Shown here: positions 33,006 to 42,796 of the stretch, piece by piece
Numbering within the stretch: the first letter of the stretch is position 1
Layout: every line of letters begins with the position of its first letter
Assembly (NCBI GenBank): GCA_002189035.1
Contig: NEEC01000015.1
Location: 2,232,001-2,296,000, forward strand
Direction: 5' to 3'
DNA: 64,000 nt
From: Utricularia gibba
Lineage: Eukaryota > Streptophyta > Magnoliopsida > Lamiales > Lentibulariaceae
Notes under the pieces: model-generated
What the model was told of the DNA's origin: nothing
Seen by the model: only the letters and a program-made list of their open reading frames with translations
The model's database searches: none
Made by a program: the position numbers and the translations under genes

Positions 33006-34683
33006 ATAGATACCGTAGCAAGTGCGGGGATATGGAAGGCTGCCTAACCAGCAAAGTGCACATGACTCCTCAAGTGAAAATTTACAGTCAATTAAAATTC
33101 ACCCCATTCCTGTAAAAATGGAATCACATCAGCTTCTCATGTCATCCATTGTCATGTGTAACAGTTTTTACAGCATTTTGAGCTTTCTCAGTGCCAAGTA
33201 CAAGCCAGCAACTACAAGCTATAAAAATTTGAAGTTTGAAGAATATACGCTTTGATTCACACTGAAAGTTTTAACTGAATGGCAGTCATTTCAAAAAAAT
33301 TAGAGAATGTGAAAGCTCCAGATATGAATGAATTCAGATAGACCAACCAACAAAGGGGCCGGCGACTCTGTAAGTCCGGTAAGTAAGTGGCTAAGTCGAA
33401 TCCAATTTCAAGAAAAAGATGATAGTAAAGGAAGCTGGGAACTACAGGAAAACAGAGTGCATGTATATTTCATAAATGTCACCTGCATAGATTTCAATCA
33501 TCTGAAAGACAGTAGACGTCAGTAGTGCTAGATCAATCCATAAACAAACAAAAAATGGAAGAAAAGGTCGTTGAGGAACTTCACTGCCAATGGAAAGAGA
33601 TTCAGAGCAAAAGTTGCAAACTTTCTCCAATTGTTCAGACAGGCTGATTTGCAAGCCCAGATACGCATCTGGATTTTGAGCATGAAAACTAAAAGATGTT
33701 TAAGAGAGTAAAATTGTGATGAATTGAAGGTGATCATGAGCGCAAGCTGTACATGATTTATTAACAACAGCCTTTTTTGTTAGGTTTAGGCCAGGTATGT
33801 GGGCATGAACTAACGTTCAATCCAGAAAACCAGTCTTCCTCCAGACGGCGTTGGGTACCTGCCGTAGATCCGTACCCTTCAGCGTGTGGCCGGCACCCTC
33901 CACTACAGAGGACGACAGAATTGGAGTATTCTTCGCAGCAACTATCTCGTGGTGGGAGTCTTCCCAGTATCATCCTCATTCGAGACGACGTCGTCCATCC
34001 CTCTTGCTCTCATGTGGAATTTCGAAAGCATCATCGGAACATTCACCGGAGCCCAATCGCCGATTATCCATCCGCGGAAGTGGAGGCCACAGAATCTTTA
34101 TCCTTGATGAGTAGCAGTAGTGGGTGAAAGTGAGAGCGAAGAGGGCATTGCCGCAGATACGGATATCCTGCGATTCATAACGTCTGGAGACGACCGGATT
34201 TCCCGTTTTCGATCTCGCAACGGCTCAGCCGAGGAAACATCGTTTTCGGCGTGTCCCAATGTCTGGCCTGCTGATCCAGGGAATGTCTGCTGCTGGAACA
34301 TACCCAGGTACCAATCGAGGGCCAGAGTCTGCCTCCGTTCTCCGATCTGCAAAGAACTGTGCCGCCGCCGCCGCCGCCGCCGCAGACTCCTTCCATTTGA
34401 GGGCCTCCCTGGCGAGAACGTCGAGGGCGGCCTTGGCGCAGATTAACTGATTCTCCGGGAATCGAGGAGTGCACTGCGGTGCAGATCCTTCCAATTTTCA
34501 CACAAATTGTATAATCGATGTCATATTATTTTAAGTTAATATTTTACATATAAACATGTAAATTCAACAAAAAGAAAACGAAAAATAAAATGAAAACTTG
34601 TCCTCATCATTTTCAAACCATTTATAATTAAAATTCAGAAATCAGCAAACACTGAACTTGAATCAGAACATCACTTCCTCGTA
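33006..34683. other. Intergenic, with an uncertain small ORF region
   Basis: About 33.0-33.75 kb is promoter-like sequence of the cyclase gene with nothing recognisable. From about 33.78 to 34.5 kb both strands are open in several frames with higher G/C, including a short GCC/CCG repeat (about 34361-34382). That may mark a small gene with no family I recognise. Confidence 0.45.
34225..34494 (-). CDS. Possible small protein gene, unrecognised
   Basis: Minus-strand ORF of 89 codons beginning MEGSAPQCTPRF. It has an amphipathic Ala/Lys-rich middle (AALDVLAREALKWKESAA, then an alanine run) and looks protein-like, but I recognise no family. A different minus-strand frame continues with a plausible tail (HWDTPKTMFPRLSRCE) down to 34175. 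One missing base near the CCC at about 34279-34281 would join the two, the same kind of defect seen elsewhere in this window. It may instead be leader sequence or non-coding. Low confidence. Confidence 0.25.
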   Translation of the reverse strand: MEGSAPQCTPRFPENQLICAKAALDVLAREALKWKESAAAAAAAAQFFADRRTEADSGPRLVPGYVPAADIPWISRPDIGTRRKRCFLG

Positions 34684-36091
34684 TCAGCAACACATCTGCA
34701 GAATGTTTGCAGACGACACATTCTGGAGCTTACAAACTACAGAAAGGAACATCAACCAGACGAATGAATGAAAACTCGTGTATCTTCTTAGATTTGCTGA
34801 GGAAACTGAGGAATAATCCATGTTAGGAAGATAACCCTGCAGCCCAACGTTGTACACAGATGAGCCATTTGGGTAAAACAATCCGTAGTTTCTTTCAGAC
34901 ATTGGACCTGGCTTTAGATCCTCATTGAACAGGGCAAAAACATATATATCCAGTGGCTGTGATGGCCTAGCTGGAGTCCCTTGTCTCTGTTCAGTTCTCT
35001 TTATCAGATTTCCAATGTATAACTGAGCATTTTCAGGTGTGGCTCCTGCTTCATTTGCATCTCCCTTTGAAGGCCATCCTGTCTCTGAAACCTTCACCTG
35101 TATATCCGTGTGGCCCAGAGCTTTCAGTGCCGAGTAAACTGCATCTATCTGTGCATAGAGCATGTTGTCATAGTGTAAGTTTGTTGTGGGATCAACCGTG
35201 CCGTTGTTCGGCTGGAAGAGTGCGTAGTTCAGGGGTATGTCTTCTGGGTTGTCTCTGTAAGCGAAAAAAGGGTAAGTGTTTATGAGGAAAGGAGACCCTG
35301 ACTGAACATGAAACTCCAGGATGCTCCTGATATAGCCTGTAAGATCTTCCCTGAATGCACCTGCAGAAGGAGGGAAGGAGTTTTCCAAGATTCCGAAAGA
35401 ATGAGCTGTGGTAACGTAGATCTCTTGGCTCAGGCTGAGGTTTTGGAGGACCCCATGAACAGTCTGCATAGCAGGCAGCAACAAAGACATCAGCTCCGTG
35501 TCGTTTCCGGTCAGCACCTCGTTTCCGACGGTGATGCACTTGATCTTTGTTTCAGGAATGTAAGGTTTCACTCTCTGTTGAATCCAAGCTTGAGCTTGAA
35601 TAGGATCAGTCATCCTCCTGAGGTACTCGTTTCCCAGTCCAATTACAAATTCGACATCTGTGTTTGAGAATGCTGATAGCACGCCTGGATCAGCATCGTA
35701 CAGTTTCACTCTGGTTATGTTGAGTGATCCTAAGAGAAATGTGACTCTTGATGGGGCTGGGAGGTTATCTGCAATTTGGCCATAGTTGATTCCCAGTCCA
35801 ATCCCCAGAGTGCTTCCCAAGAACACTGTCAACCAAAACAAAGATCAGCTTCACAAATTTGCAGACATGTTGTGTTCATCTATCTGTTTATTTTTTCTAG
35901 ATTTTGCACATCCACAAAAGGGAACTTCCTTAAAACTCAGTGCTGATAACCTCTAGAATTAGAAAAACAGGACTCAAGAAACCTGAGAAACCAATATATG
36001 AGCATATTTCCTTAACTCAAAAAGAAGAAGAAGAGGAGGAAGAACAACCTGGAAGAATAAGGAGGAGAAGGGATCGGAAGAAGGTGACCAT
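34684..36091 (-). CDS. Glucan endo-1,3-beta-glucosidase, GH17
   Basis: Secreted beta-1,3-glucanase of glycoside hydrolase family 17, acting on callose in the cell wall or plasmodesmata. Two exons, 36091-36049 (signal-peptide exon, MVTFFRSLLLLILP) and 35825-34684, give 394 residues in frame; a short first exon is usual for this family. The mature protein starts with the GINYGQIADNLP hallmark. The acid/base Glu is in ITVGNEV (about residue 117) and the nucleophile Glu in VSETGWPSKG (about residue 262), followed by YVFALFNEDLKPGP. There is no X8/CBM43 domain. The tail after GYLPNMDYSS is Ser-rich and ends in a hydrophobic stretch (FVWLMFLSVVC), consistent with a GPI-anchor signal. Confidence 0.92.
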
Positions 36092-36699
36092 AACAATGTT
36101 TCTGCTGAACACTCTACTGCCCCATAAACATTCAAGCACAAACTAAGTGTTTCAACGTGTCATCACCCTGTAACTGCTCGATGAATGCCTTGAAAACCTC
36201 TCTGCATAAATACTCACAGTGCATAAAGCCACAGTCCAAACTCCAGTTTTCAGTTGCTGTAATCAAAAGAGAAGATAAAAAGCGCAAAATTTTTTATAAA
36301 TCAGTAGAGACTGTGTGGTCAGCCAGGACCTTTTCCTTTATACTTATTCCTCTATAAAAGTTACATGAGAAGGGTTCTTTCTGCATATCCCTTGTTCTCA
36401 GAAAGGGACATCCTTCAGCCCTTTTGAAGGTGAAATACTGAACGTTCATTAAGTTGGACAAGGCACTAGGGAGGTACCAATGGAAGTACCGAGAACTGTC
36501 TGAGCAACTAAGAGCCTAAAAATTCCAATCAAATAAGAGAAAAATGAAAGGCAAATTTACGCAGAGCAGATTAGGCCATGAATAAGAAGGCAATACCGAA
36601 AGAGAATTTCTTTGGAACCATGATTCAAGTTCTTAAACAAGCATGATGTCACTCGAAAAGGATTCAACAGTTCAACAAAACGTGCAACATAGACGGTTC
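36092..36699. other. Intergenic: GH17 promoter / ferredoxin 3'UTR
   Basis: About 600 bp without a gene. The right end should hold the ferredoxin 3'UTR. Confidence 0.55.
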
Positions 36700-37152
36700 T
36701 CAGTAAAGATCACTCTCCTTGTGCGTGTGGATCACACAATCTGAAGTTGGGTATGCGACACAGGGCAGGAGATAACCCTGCTCTATCTGTTCTTGATCTA
36801 GAAATGCGCCATCAGATTGGTTAACTGAACCGGACGCCATCTTTGCAGCACAGGTAGAGCAAGCACCGGCACGGCAGGAGCATGGGAGTTCAATTCCAGC
36901 ACTCTCAGCTGAGTCCAGGATGTAAGTATCATCAGCTGCATCAAACTCAGTCTCAACGCCCTCAGGACTCACCAACTTCACTTTATATGTTGTGGCCATG
37001 GCCGATGCTCTGAAGCCAGGCTCTGCCTTCAAGCCAAAAGATTTAGTAACTCCTTTCAAAAAACCCAGAGATGCTGGACATTTCGTGGTGGAAAATGAAA
37101 CTCGGGTTGGTGGGGGAGCAACTCCGAACATGAAAACACTCGCAGAAGCCAT
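36700..37152 (-). CDS. FD: Chloroplast [2Fe-2S] ferredoxin
   Basis: Plastid electron carrier between photosystem I and FNR, thioredoxin reductase and other acceptors. It is a 150-residue precursor on one exon. The transit peptide (about residues 1-52) contains APPPTRVSF and ends FRASAMA. The mature protein starts near [12 protein letters not shown]. Cluster ligands C93, C98, C101 and C131 show the plant-type C-x4-C-x2-C-x29-C spacing within [12 protein letters not shown] and LLPCVAYP, and the C-terminus is KESDLY. Start chosen at MASASV; an upstream in-frame ATG (37197) would add 15 residues that do not look like a transit peptide. Leaf versus root isoform cannot be settled, although the sequence is closer to photosynthetic types. 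Confidence 0.95.
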   Translation of the reverse strand: MASASVFMFGVAPPPTRVSFSTTKCPASLGFLKGVTKSFGLKAEPGFRASAMATTYKVKLVSPEGVETEFDAADDTYILDSAESAGIELPCSCRAGACSTCAAKMASGSVNQSDGAFLDQEQIEQGYLLPCVAYPTSDCVIHTHKESDLY

Positions 37153-38096
37153 TTCTCCTACAAAACGGAACCGTAGATTCAATCCTTCATGGAACACAAT
37201 GAAATAAAAGAATCAACTCAGTGTTACAGAGAGTCATAAGACATTCATGCAATGTCGTGTCATCATGGAACCTTTGAGAAAATGAGAACTCGAGGCAGCT
37301 TTTTTCAATGAACAAAAACCAGAAAGAACTTGTTTTTTATGTAAAGATCCTACGGTACAACTTCCCAAACTCTTAACGGAAATAGACGACAATTTCAAGA
37401 TCTGAAAGCTACTTCCTGAAAACCAGTGGCAGCGACGTACGGTTTCCAACCTCGGAGATATCGAGAAGGAAACCACATTAAATAACACGATAAAAAAAAC
37501 ACGTTGAAATGGTAGGAGGATTCACGAACCCTGATCAGTAGATAGTAGCAGTAGCAAAGGGTGAGCGATGAAGGAGAACTAGAGAGATATCTTTTCCTAC
37601 AATAAACAAGCACACCATATCTTTTCCTGTAATAAACAACACCAATGCCGCCAGCCAACCTTCTGTTCCGCCAGCCGTTTTCAAGGCTCAGTTTACTCCC
37701 AGTCAAGCATTCTATGGGCTCGTCATTCCACCATCTCCGTGTCCTCCAGATTTGCCAAATGGCATCGCCCGTGTGGATGCATTTGGAGGCTCAACTGCTG
37801 ACAAACTCCCAACCCCACCCGCCGCTAGCAGATTCTAAATTCACGAAGAGTACTTCTGTGAATTCTTAACCAACTTTTAGTTTAAACATGCGTCAACCTG
37901 CATTTTATCAATGGCGTTGGCCCGAATCCATGCAGGGTGGGCTCAACGATAGCATTTCAGTTTTAAGGGTATGAGGGAATCAACATTGCGTTCGAATAAT
38001 CAAGCTCTTGTCGAAAACAAAAACAGAATCGTTTCAGAAACGGGAAAGATGACAAATCACATAGATTTTATCCTTCACAAAAACCAACGAAACCAT
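37153..38096. other. Intergenic: ferredoxin promoter/leader and RPL10a 3' flank
   Basis: About 940 bp with no coding homology; includes a short imperfect tandem duplication at 37587-37644. Confidence 0.55.
37587..37644. repeat. Imperfect tandem duplication, unit about 30 bp
   Basis: Two adjacent copies beginning ATATCTTTTCCT, each followed by (A/G)(C/T)AATAAACAA and an AC-rich end, upstream of the ferredoxin gene. Confidence 0.85.
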
Positions 38097-39611
38097 TCAA
38101 AAGATGCGTTGAGGCTTTCCCATTGTGCTCTTCAAGTACAAGCATCTCACCTGTGGCCAACAGAACCATATTAGCAAGAGTTGGATGGGTGGGAAAAGGT
38201 TTGGCATGTAACTCAATGCGAAAGCCACGAGACTTACGTTCTGCCAGTTCTTCTTCAGAAGAGAGACAAGGAAATTAACGCTCATCTGCACGTTTTGAAA
38301 GATCTGTTTCTCCTCCATATCCAGGTTTCCAACAGCAACACCCATACAAAGGACCTTCTTCAGTTGGAATTTCACTGTAGCCTTAGTCTCGTTCACTTTC
38401 GATTCGAGTGACTCCTGGTGAGTCACCAGAGTAGGGAATTTGCCTACATCCAAATAGAGTAATAAACTTCATTTCCATAACGGACCAGCAATTAACAGGA
38501 AGCCAACCACTGCAGGTAATAAAAAAATAATCGCTTGCAAACCAAGCATCACATGCAATGTGATGTGCAGGAGAAAAGTCGTGGTGTGTCGAATGACAAA
38601 GCATGTTTCAAAGCAACATAACACATTTGCACCAATTTGAAGACTTGCTTTATAAATTTCTACATAGTTGACGGAACTGATGCGGTATGCTATAGGAACA
38701 CTCACCAGCCTTGTTAAGACCAGGACCTAGGAGACGGGGGATCTGCTTGATAACAGCTTCAGATGCCAAGAAAGCATGGTACTTTTTAGCGAGCTTTTTC
38801 ACCAGCTTTTTGTTCTTGTTCAACTTCTTCAGAGCCTCAACATCCATGGACTCAAGGCCAATTTTTTCAGCCTATGAAGCGATCACAAATTATATAAAAG
38901 CAGAGTCATAGGTTTAAGATTAGGCCCGGCAAACATAAAACACAACAATTAGGAAGCCATCTAAGAACAAGTTATCAACGTTGAAGTTGTTAACGAAAGA
39001 AAAGCAAATGAGCCTGGATAAATAATAACTTGCTGGGAACCTAAACACCGCAACATGGAATAAAGATCTAGAGAACGACTATCCAAGTCATAAAGCAATT
39101 TCCAGACAAAAAAATTGTTAGTTCTGTGCGCCTTAATTCAAGTTATAGGCCAACACTAAAATAATACCTCTTCAACGTGCTGCGCATCACCAAGCATGCA
39201 GACCTTCATTTTCGGCCTTGGGATGTGTGGTAATTTGACTGAGCCACTGAAGCGCTTATCCTTTTGTGGGTCATAGTTCTTCAGTCCAATCTGTAGCTCA
39301 ATCGTCTCCGTGAAATTGCGCTTCTTCTCCTTAGATTGCGCAGTTATAACAGAGATAGCTTCTCTCAAGGCATCGCTTTGAAGCTTACTGAGGAATTACA
39401 AAAATCGAATTTTCATGATCTAGCTATAGAAACAACCCGCAATCAGAAATTGCGACATTTTCTTCCATATGCGCCCTGATACATAAATTTGACTCCATCC
39501 TCCACACAACCAAAGATTATCAGAAACTTACGAAGATAAAAAACCCAGACTCAAATAATTCAGCGCACACTAAGGGCAGGAAAAAAAGAGAGAAGCTTCA
39601 TCCCACCTCAT
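38097..39611 (-). CDS. RPL10A: 60S ribosomal protein L10a (uL1)
   Basis: Component of the large-subunit L1 stalk in cytosolic ribosomes. Five coding exons: 39611-39607, 39387-39168, 38871-38706, 38443-38238 and 38150-38097. They total 651 nt = 216 residues, exactly the Arabidopsis length. The first coding exon contributes only five bases (ATGAG), completing Met-Ser across the intron ([12 protein letters not shown]). Conserved blocks include [51 protein letters not shown] and [14 protein letters not shown]. Upstream, a telo box and a TGGGCCCA element match the usual promoter of plant ribosomal-protein genes. Confidence 0.97.
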
Positions 39612-39817
39612 GGTTCACGTCTTTCGACTTCTCCAAACTTGCTTCTGCAACAATGGAAAACCGACAATCAATTGTCATCCCATCAACAAAACTTCAATGC
39701 AGAGGAACACAGAAAAATTAGGAAGGACAGGAAGAAAGACCAACCCGCGTTTCACCTCAGGAGGAGCGACGAGTGCGCCAGGTTTCCCAGATCGGAATAA
39801 ATACTGCGCCGCGGCGG

Positions 39818-39826
39818 AAACCCTAA
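39818..39826. promoter_or_regulatory. Telo box (AAACCCTAA) upstream of RPL10A
   Basis: Exact AAACCCTAA about 210 bp upstream of the RPL10A start codon. Telo boxes co-occur with site II elements in promoters of translation genes in plants. Confidence 0.8.
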
Positions 39827-39878
39827 GGGCCAAGATCCAAACGTCAACGAGATTTTTGGGTTGGACTCATTTCCTTGT

Positions 39879-39886
39879 TGGGCCCA
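39879..39886. promoter_or_regulatory. Palindromic site II element TGGGCCCA upstream of RPL10A
   Basis: TGGGCCCA lies about 55 bp beyond the telo box. It is the TCP-binding site II type found with telo boxes in ribosomal-protein promoters. Confidence 0.75.
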
Positions 39887-40522
39887 TAGTACATCGAGTC
39901 ACTTATTTCTCAATATAATTTCTTTGATAAACAATATCTAATATTATTACCCATTTTACAACCTGTAATCTTAACTCCAACGCAAAGTTTCTTAATTAAA
40001 GTTTTTTTAAAAATAAAAAATACTTCAAATTTTTTAATTTTATTCTATAAAAAAAATCATTTGTATTTGATAATAAATTTAATTTTCAAAAAGTTTTTTT
40101 AAAATATAAAAATCATTCCAAACAAAAACTAGGATCCAATGGACTCCCAACTTCATTAGTCCTCAAAACAAACATGGCATGTTACATCTGAGTACATAAA
40201 ATCCCAAGCATCTACAGTTTCATGAATCGTCAGAAGTCTTCATTTGTTGCATGAAAGAGTCATAATTCTGGAAACTCAAAGTGAGCAATATTGACCCAAG
40301 ACAAGTGAGCAAATAGCACAATACGTTTGTCATCAAGGTGGCTTTAAAAGCTATTCCAATTCCCCTAAAATCTCATCATCCACAATGGAGAAGGCCAACA
40401 AGTTAAAAGGGTTACACTTGAAAGAAGCCATAAGGGACCCTTGACATTTATTATCTTAACATAACTTCGACTCCGAGGAGGAAAAAGAAGAACCAAATAG
40501 CAAACGAGGAGGAAAGCCCTTT
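39887..40522. other. Intergenic: distal RPL10A promoter / QCR9 3' flank
   Basis: A/T-rich (especially 39900-40130) with no ORF of interest; the QCR9 3'UTR should lie at the right end. Confidence 0.55.
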
Positions 40523-41637
40523 TCACTCTTCTGATTGCCTCTGTCCCAGTACCTGAATGTCTTCATAGCGCTTCTGCAGGAAAGGGAAGAACCAAAGTCA
40601 ATCCAAGGGAATGTAATTCACAGAAGTATTGTGTATGTTTAGCCTCATTATGAGGAAGGCGCACATAAATCTACGATGCTGCAAAATATAACCTTGGAAA
40701 ATTACATAATCAGCGTTTATCAGATATTGATTAGCTTAATTATTGACATTACATGGATTCAACTGTTTTGGTACTTCATCATAAAGGGAAAAAAATCTAA
40801 AAACTCCCCTATTTCAAACAATTTAGCATCAACACAATTGCATCAACATCACGAAGGTACAAGCAGAAGTCAGACAATGTACAGGATCATTATGAAGGGA
40901 AGTTTCAATACTTTGCTATAGATTCTAGGTTTAATGGGGCCAAGACTGATTACCCAGGAGAAGAGAAAGGGGTCAGAATCTAAGCATCAGTCAAGCATGT
41001 ATTCTCCTAAACAAGGTGGAGTCTTTCTCATTACTCGTGTAATTGAGACAACCAACCATCTTATTCCCAAAATACCAATTTTAATCTCAGCTCAGATTTT
41101 TTCCCCCTAACTTCAATATCTCGCCCCTTTTCAGACAACATACCCGAGTCATTAACAATTTGTAGAAATGCATTTAACGACTGCTTCAAAGCTCTAGGGC
41201 AGCTTACTCAGGTCACACACAAATATATAGCACAGTCCAGCATAAAGAACAGCAATAGTGAAAAAAAAAAGAATTCATACTGCACGAAAGCAGAAAAAAT
41301 AACAGGTTCAATAAAGAGAAATATAAAATGGAAACTTTACCCCAACATTAGCCTTCTCCCAGAGGCTCCGAACCCCATAATCCACGGCCTGAAATCAGAG
41401 ATATGATTTAGGAAATGAAAAATCAACAAACTGCCATTCAAATAAAACTCCTATGCTTAAATTCACCATATTCACATTAAGCTCGAATTGCATACCAAAA
41501 GAATAAAAAAAGCATACCCGTTCACCGAGAAAGGCACCGACTACGACAAATGTAACGTAGATCGGAGTACGGCGCATAACCACTCTATACAAACCCTCCC
41601 ACACACCGCCGCCCCTTCTTACCGCCGGCTGCTCCAT
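40523..41637 (-). CDS. QCR9: Cytochrome b-c1 complex subunit 9 (QCR9)
   Basis: Small inner-mitochondrial-membrane subunit of respiratory complex III, near the Rieske/cytochrome c1 region. Three exons (41637-41518, 41388-41341, 40573-40523), all joined in phase 0, give 72 residues, the family's usual length. It reads MEQPAVRRGGG, then LYRVVMRRTPIYVTFVVVGAFLGERV (single membrane span), AVDYGVRSLWEKANVG and KRYEDIQVLGQRQSEE. No cleaved presequence is expected. The protein is too short for simple ORF-length filters because of its introns. A cluster of site II elements lies upstream, as in other nuclear OXPHOS genes. Confidence 0.93.
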
Positions 41638-42796
41638 CTCCGATCTCCTTCAAAATACGCTGATCGCTACCTAAGCAGGCGTACAGATCCCCATTCCTTT
41701 AACCTCGGATTTTAAATGTCTTATTAGGATCCAAAACTTGACCCGTTCTGGTCCTAATTTGGGCCGGGCTGTCCTCTCATGGGCCATGTGAGAACACACA
41801 GGCCCAGTGCTTTGGCCTTTTTTAGGGTTCGTTTTTAAAACAGAAAATTCATGGTGGAAGTACAAGATGGTAGGGGTATCAAGTGATGAATGATTTCCAT
41901 TAAGAGCAAAGGAATCTTTTTTTTTCAATGGCAATAGCAAAGGAATCTTGGTATGTAGAAGGAGGTGGAGTTCAGAGAACAGGGATTTGATTTGATGTGG
42001 ACCAATCAACAAAGGGGATAATGACGAACAGATCGATCTGAAAAGCATTGGATTACTTAATATTCACAAGTTGGGGTTGTTGATCGATTATTATTGCCTT
42101 CATCATGATCCTAGTTGAAAATCTTGGAATTAAAATCATTTTTGTGCCCCCCAAGCTTGTCATGTTATCAGATATCCTTTTTTTTCAAAGTAATCTGGAT
42201 TGGATGAAGGATGTTGCAATCAATCCCTTTCTCTATGGGAAAAGAAAAGGAGAAGCAGAGTGGAGCAGGAGGGGCAGTGGTTCAGAGGTTTACTGTCAAA
42301 GGCCCTACCTTTTATTTGTTGGCTGATGTGTTTTGTATTATTTGCAAACCCCACGGTTTTCTTCTCCATGGGGAAGTGAGAAACTAGAGCTGGGGAAGAG
42401 ACACTCTCTTTTTTTGTTGTCTACTTGTAGTTTCTGGTATGGATTTTGACCGGAAATCATTGTTATTCTCCGTTTTCGCTCTTGAAGTGTCTATTACCTG
42501 CTTGAGTATTTGCCTGAACGGTTTATTTCCTCACCATCACGGGAAATTTTCAACGTAGTCAAGTGTAGTCTTGCTTCTAAATTTTGTGAAGGGCACAGTT
42601 CTTTGCATAAGGTTTCAGATATCTGGGGAAGCCTGCTTTACCTGACTGAACGTTCACTTGACACCATAACCACCAATACATGCGGCTTCATCCGGAAAAC
42701 CAAGGTTTCTTGTAAGAAATTTTTTTTGGGGTAAGTGTCTTTGTTCTTCACTCTTGTTTCTGATTTTGCCGCTCTTTGCCCTTTTGCTATCTCAAG
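41638..42796. other. Divergent intergenic region (QCR9 / TGA bZIP)
   Basis: Contains the QCR9 promoter on the left. The right part (about 42.4-42.8 kb) probably includes the first exon(s) or leader of the TGA gene, which I could not place. Confidence 0.5.
41760..41806. promoter_or_regulatory. Cluster of three site II elements upstream of QCR9
   Basis: TGGGCC at 41760 and 41780 and GGCCCA at 41801, about 120-170 bp upstream of the QCR9 start. Repeated site II elements are characteristic of plant nuclear genes for mitochondrial respiratory proteins. Confidence 0.72.

Noticed and set aside
42510-42734. 74-codon ORF before the TGA gene as its N-terminal exon
   Set aside because: The sequence does not resemble TGA9/10 N-termini and no in-phase donor joins it to the 42797 exon; left unresolved rather than asserted.
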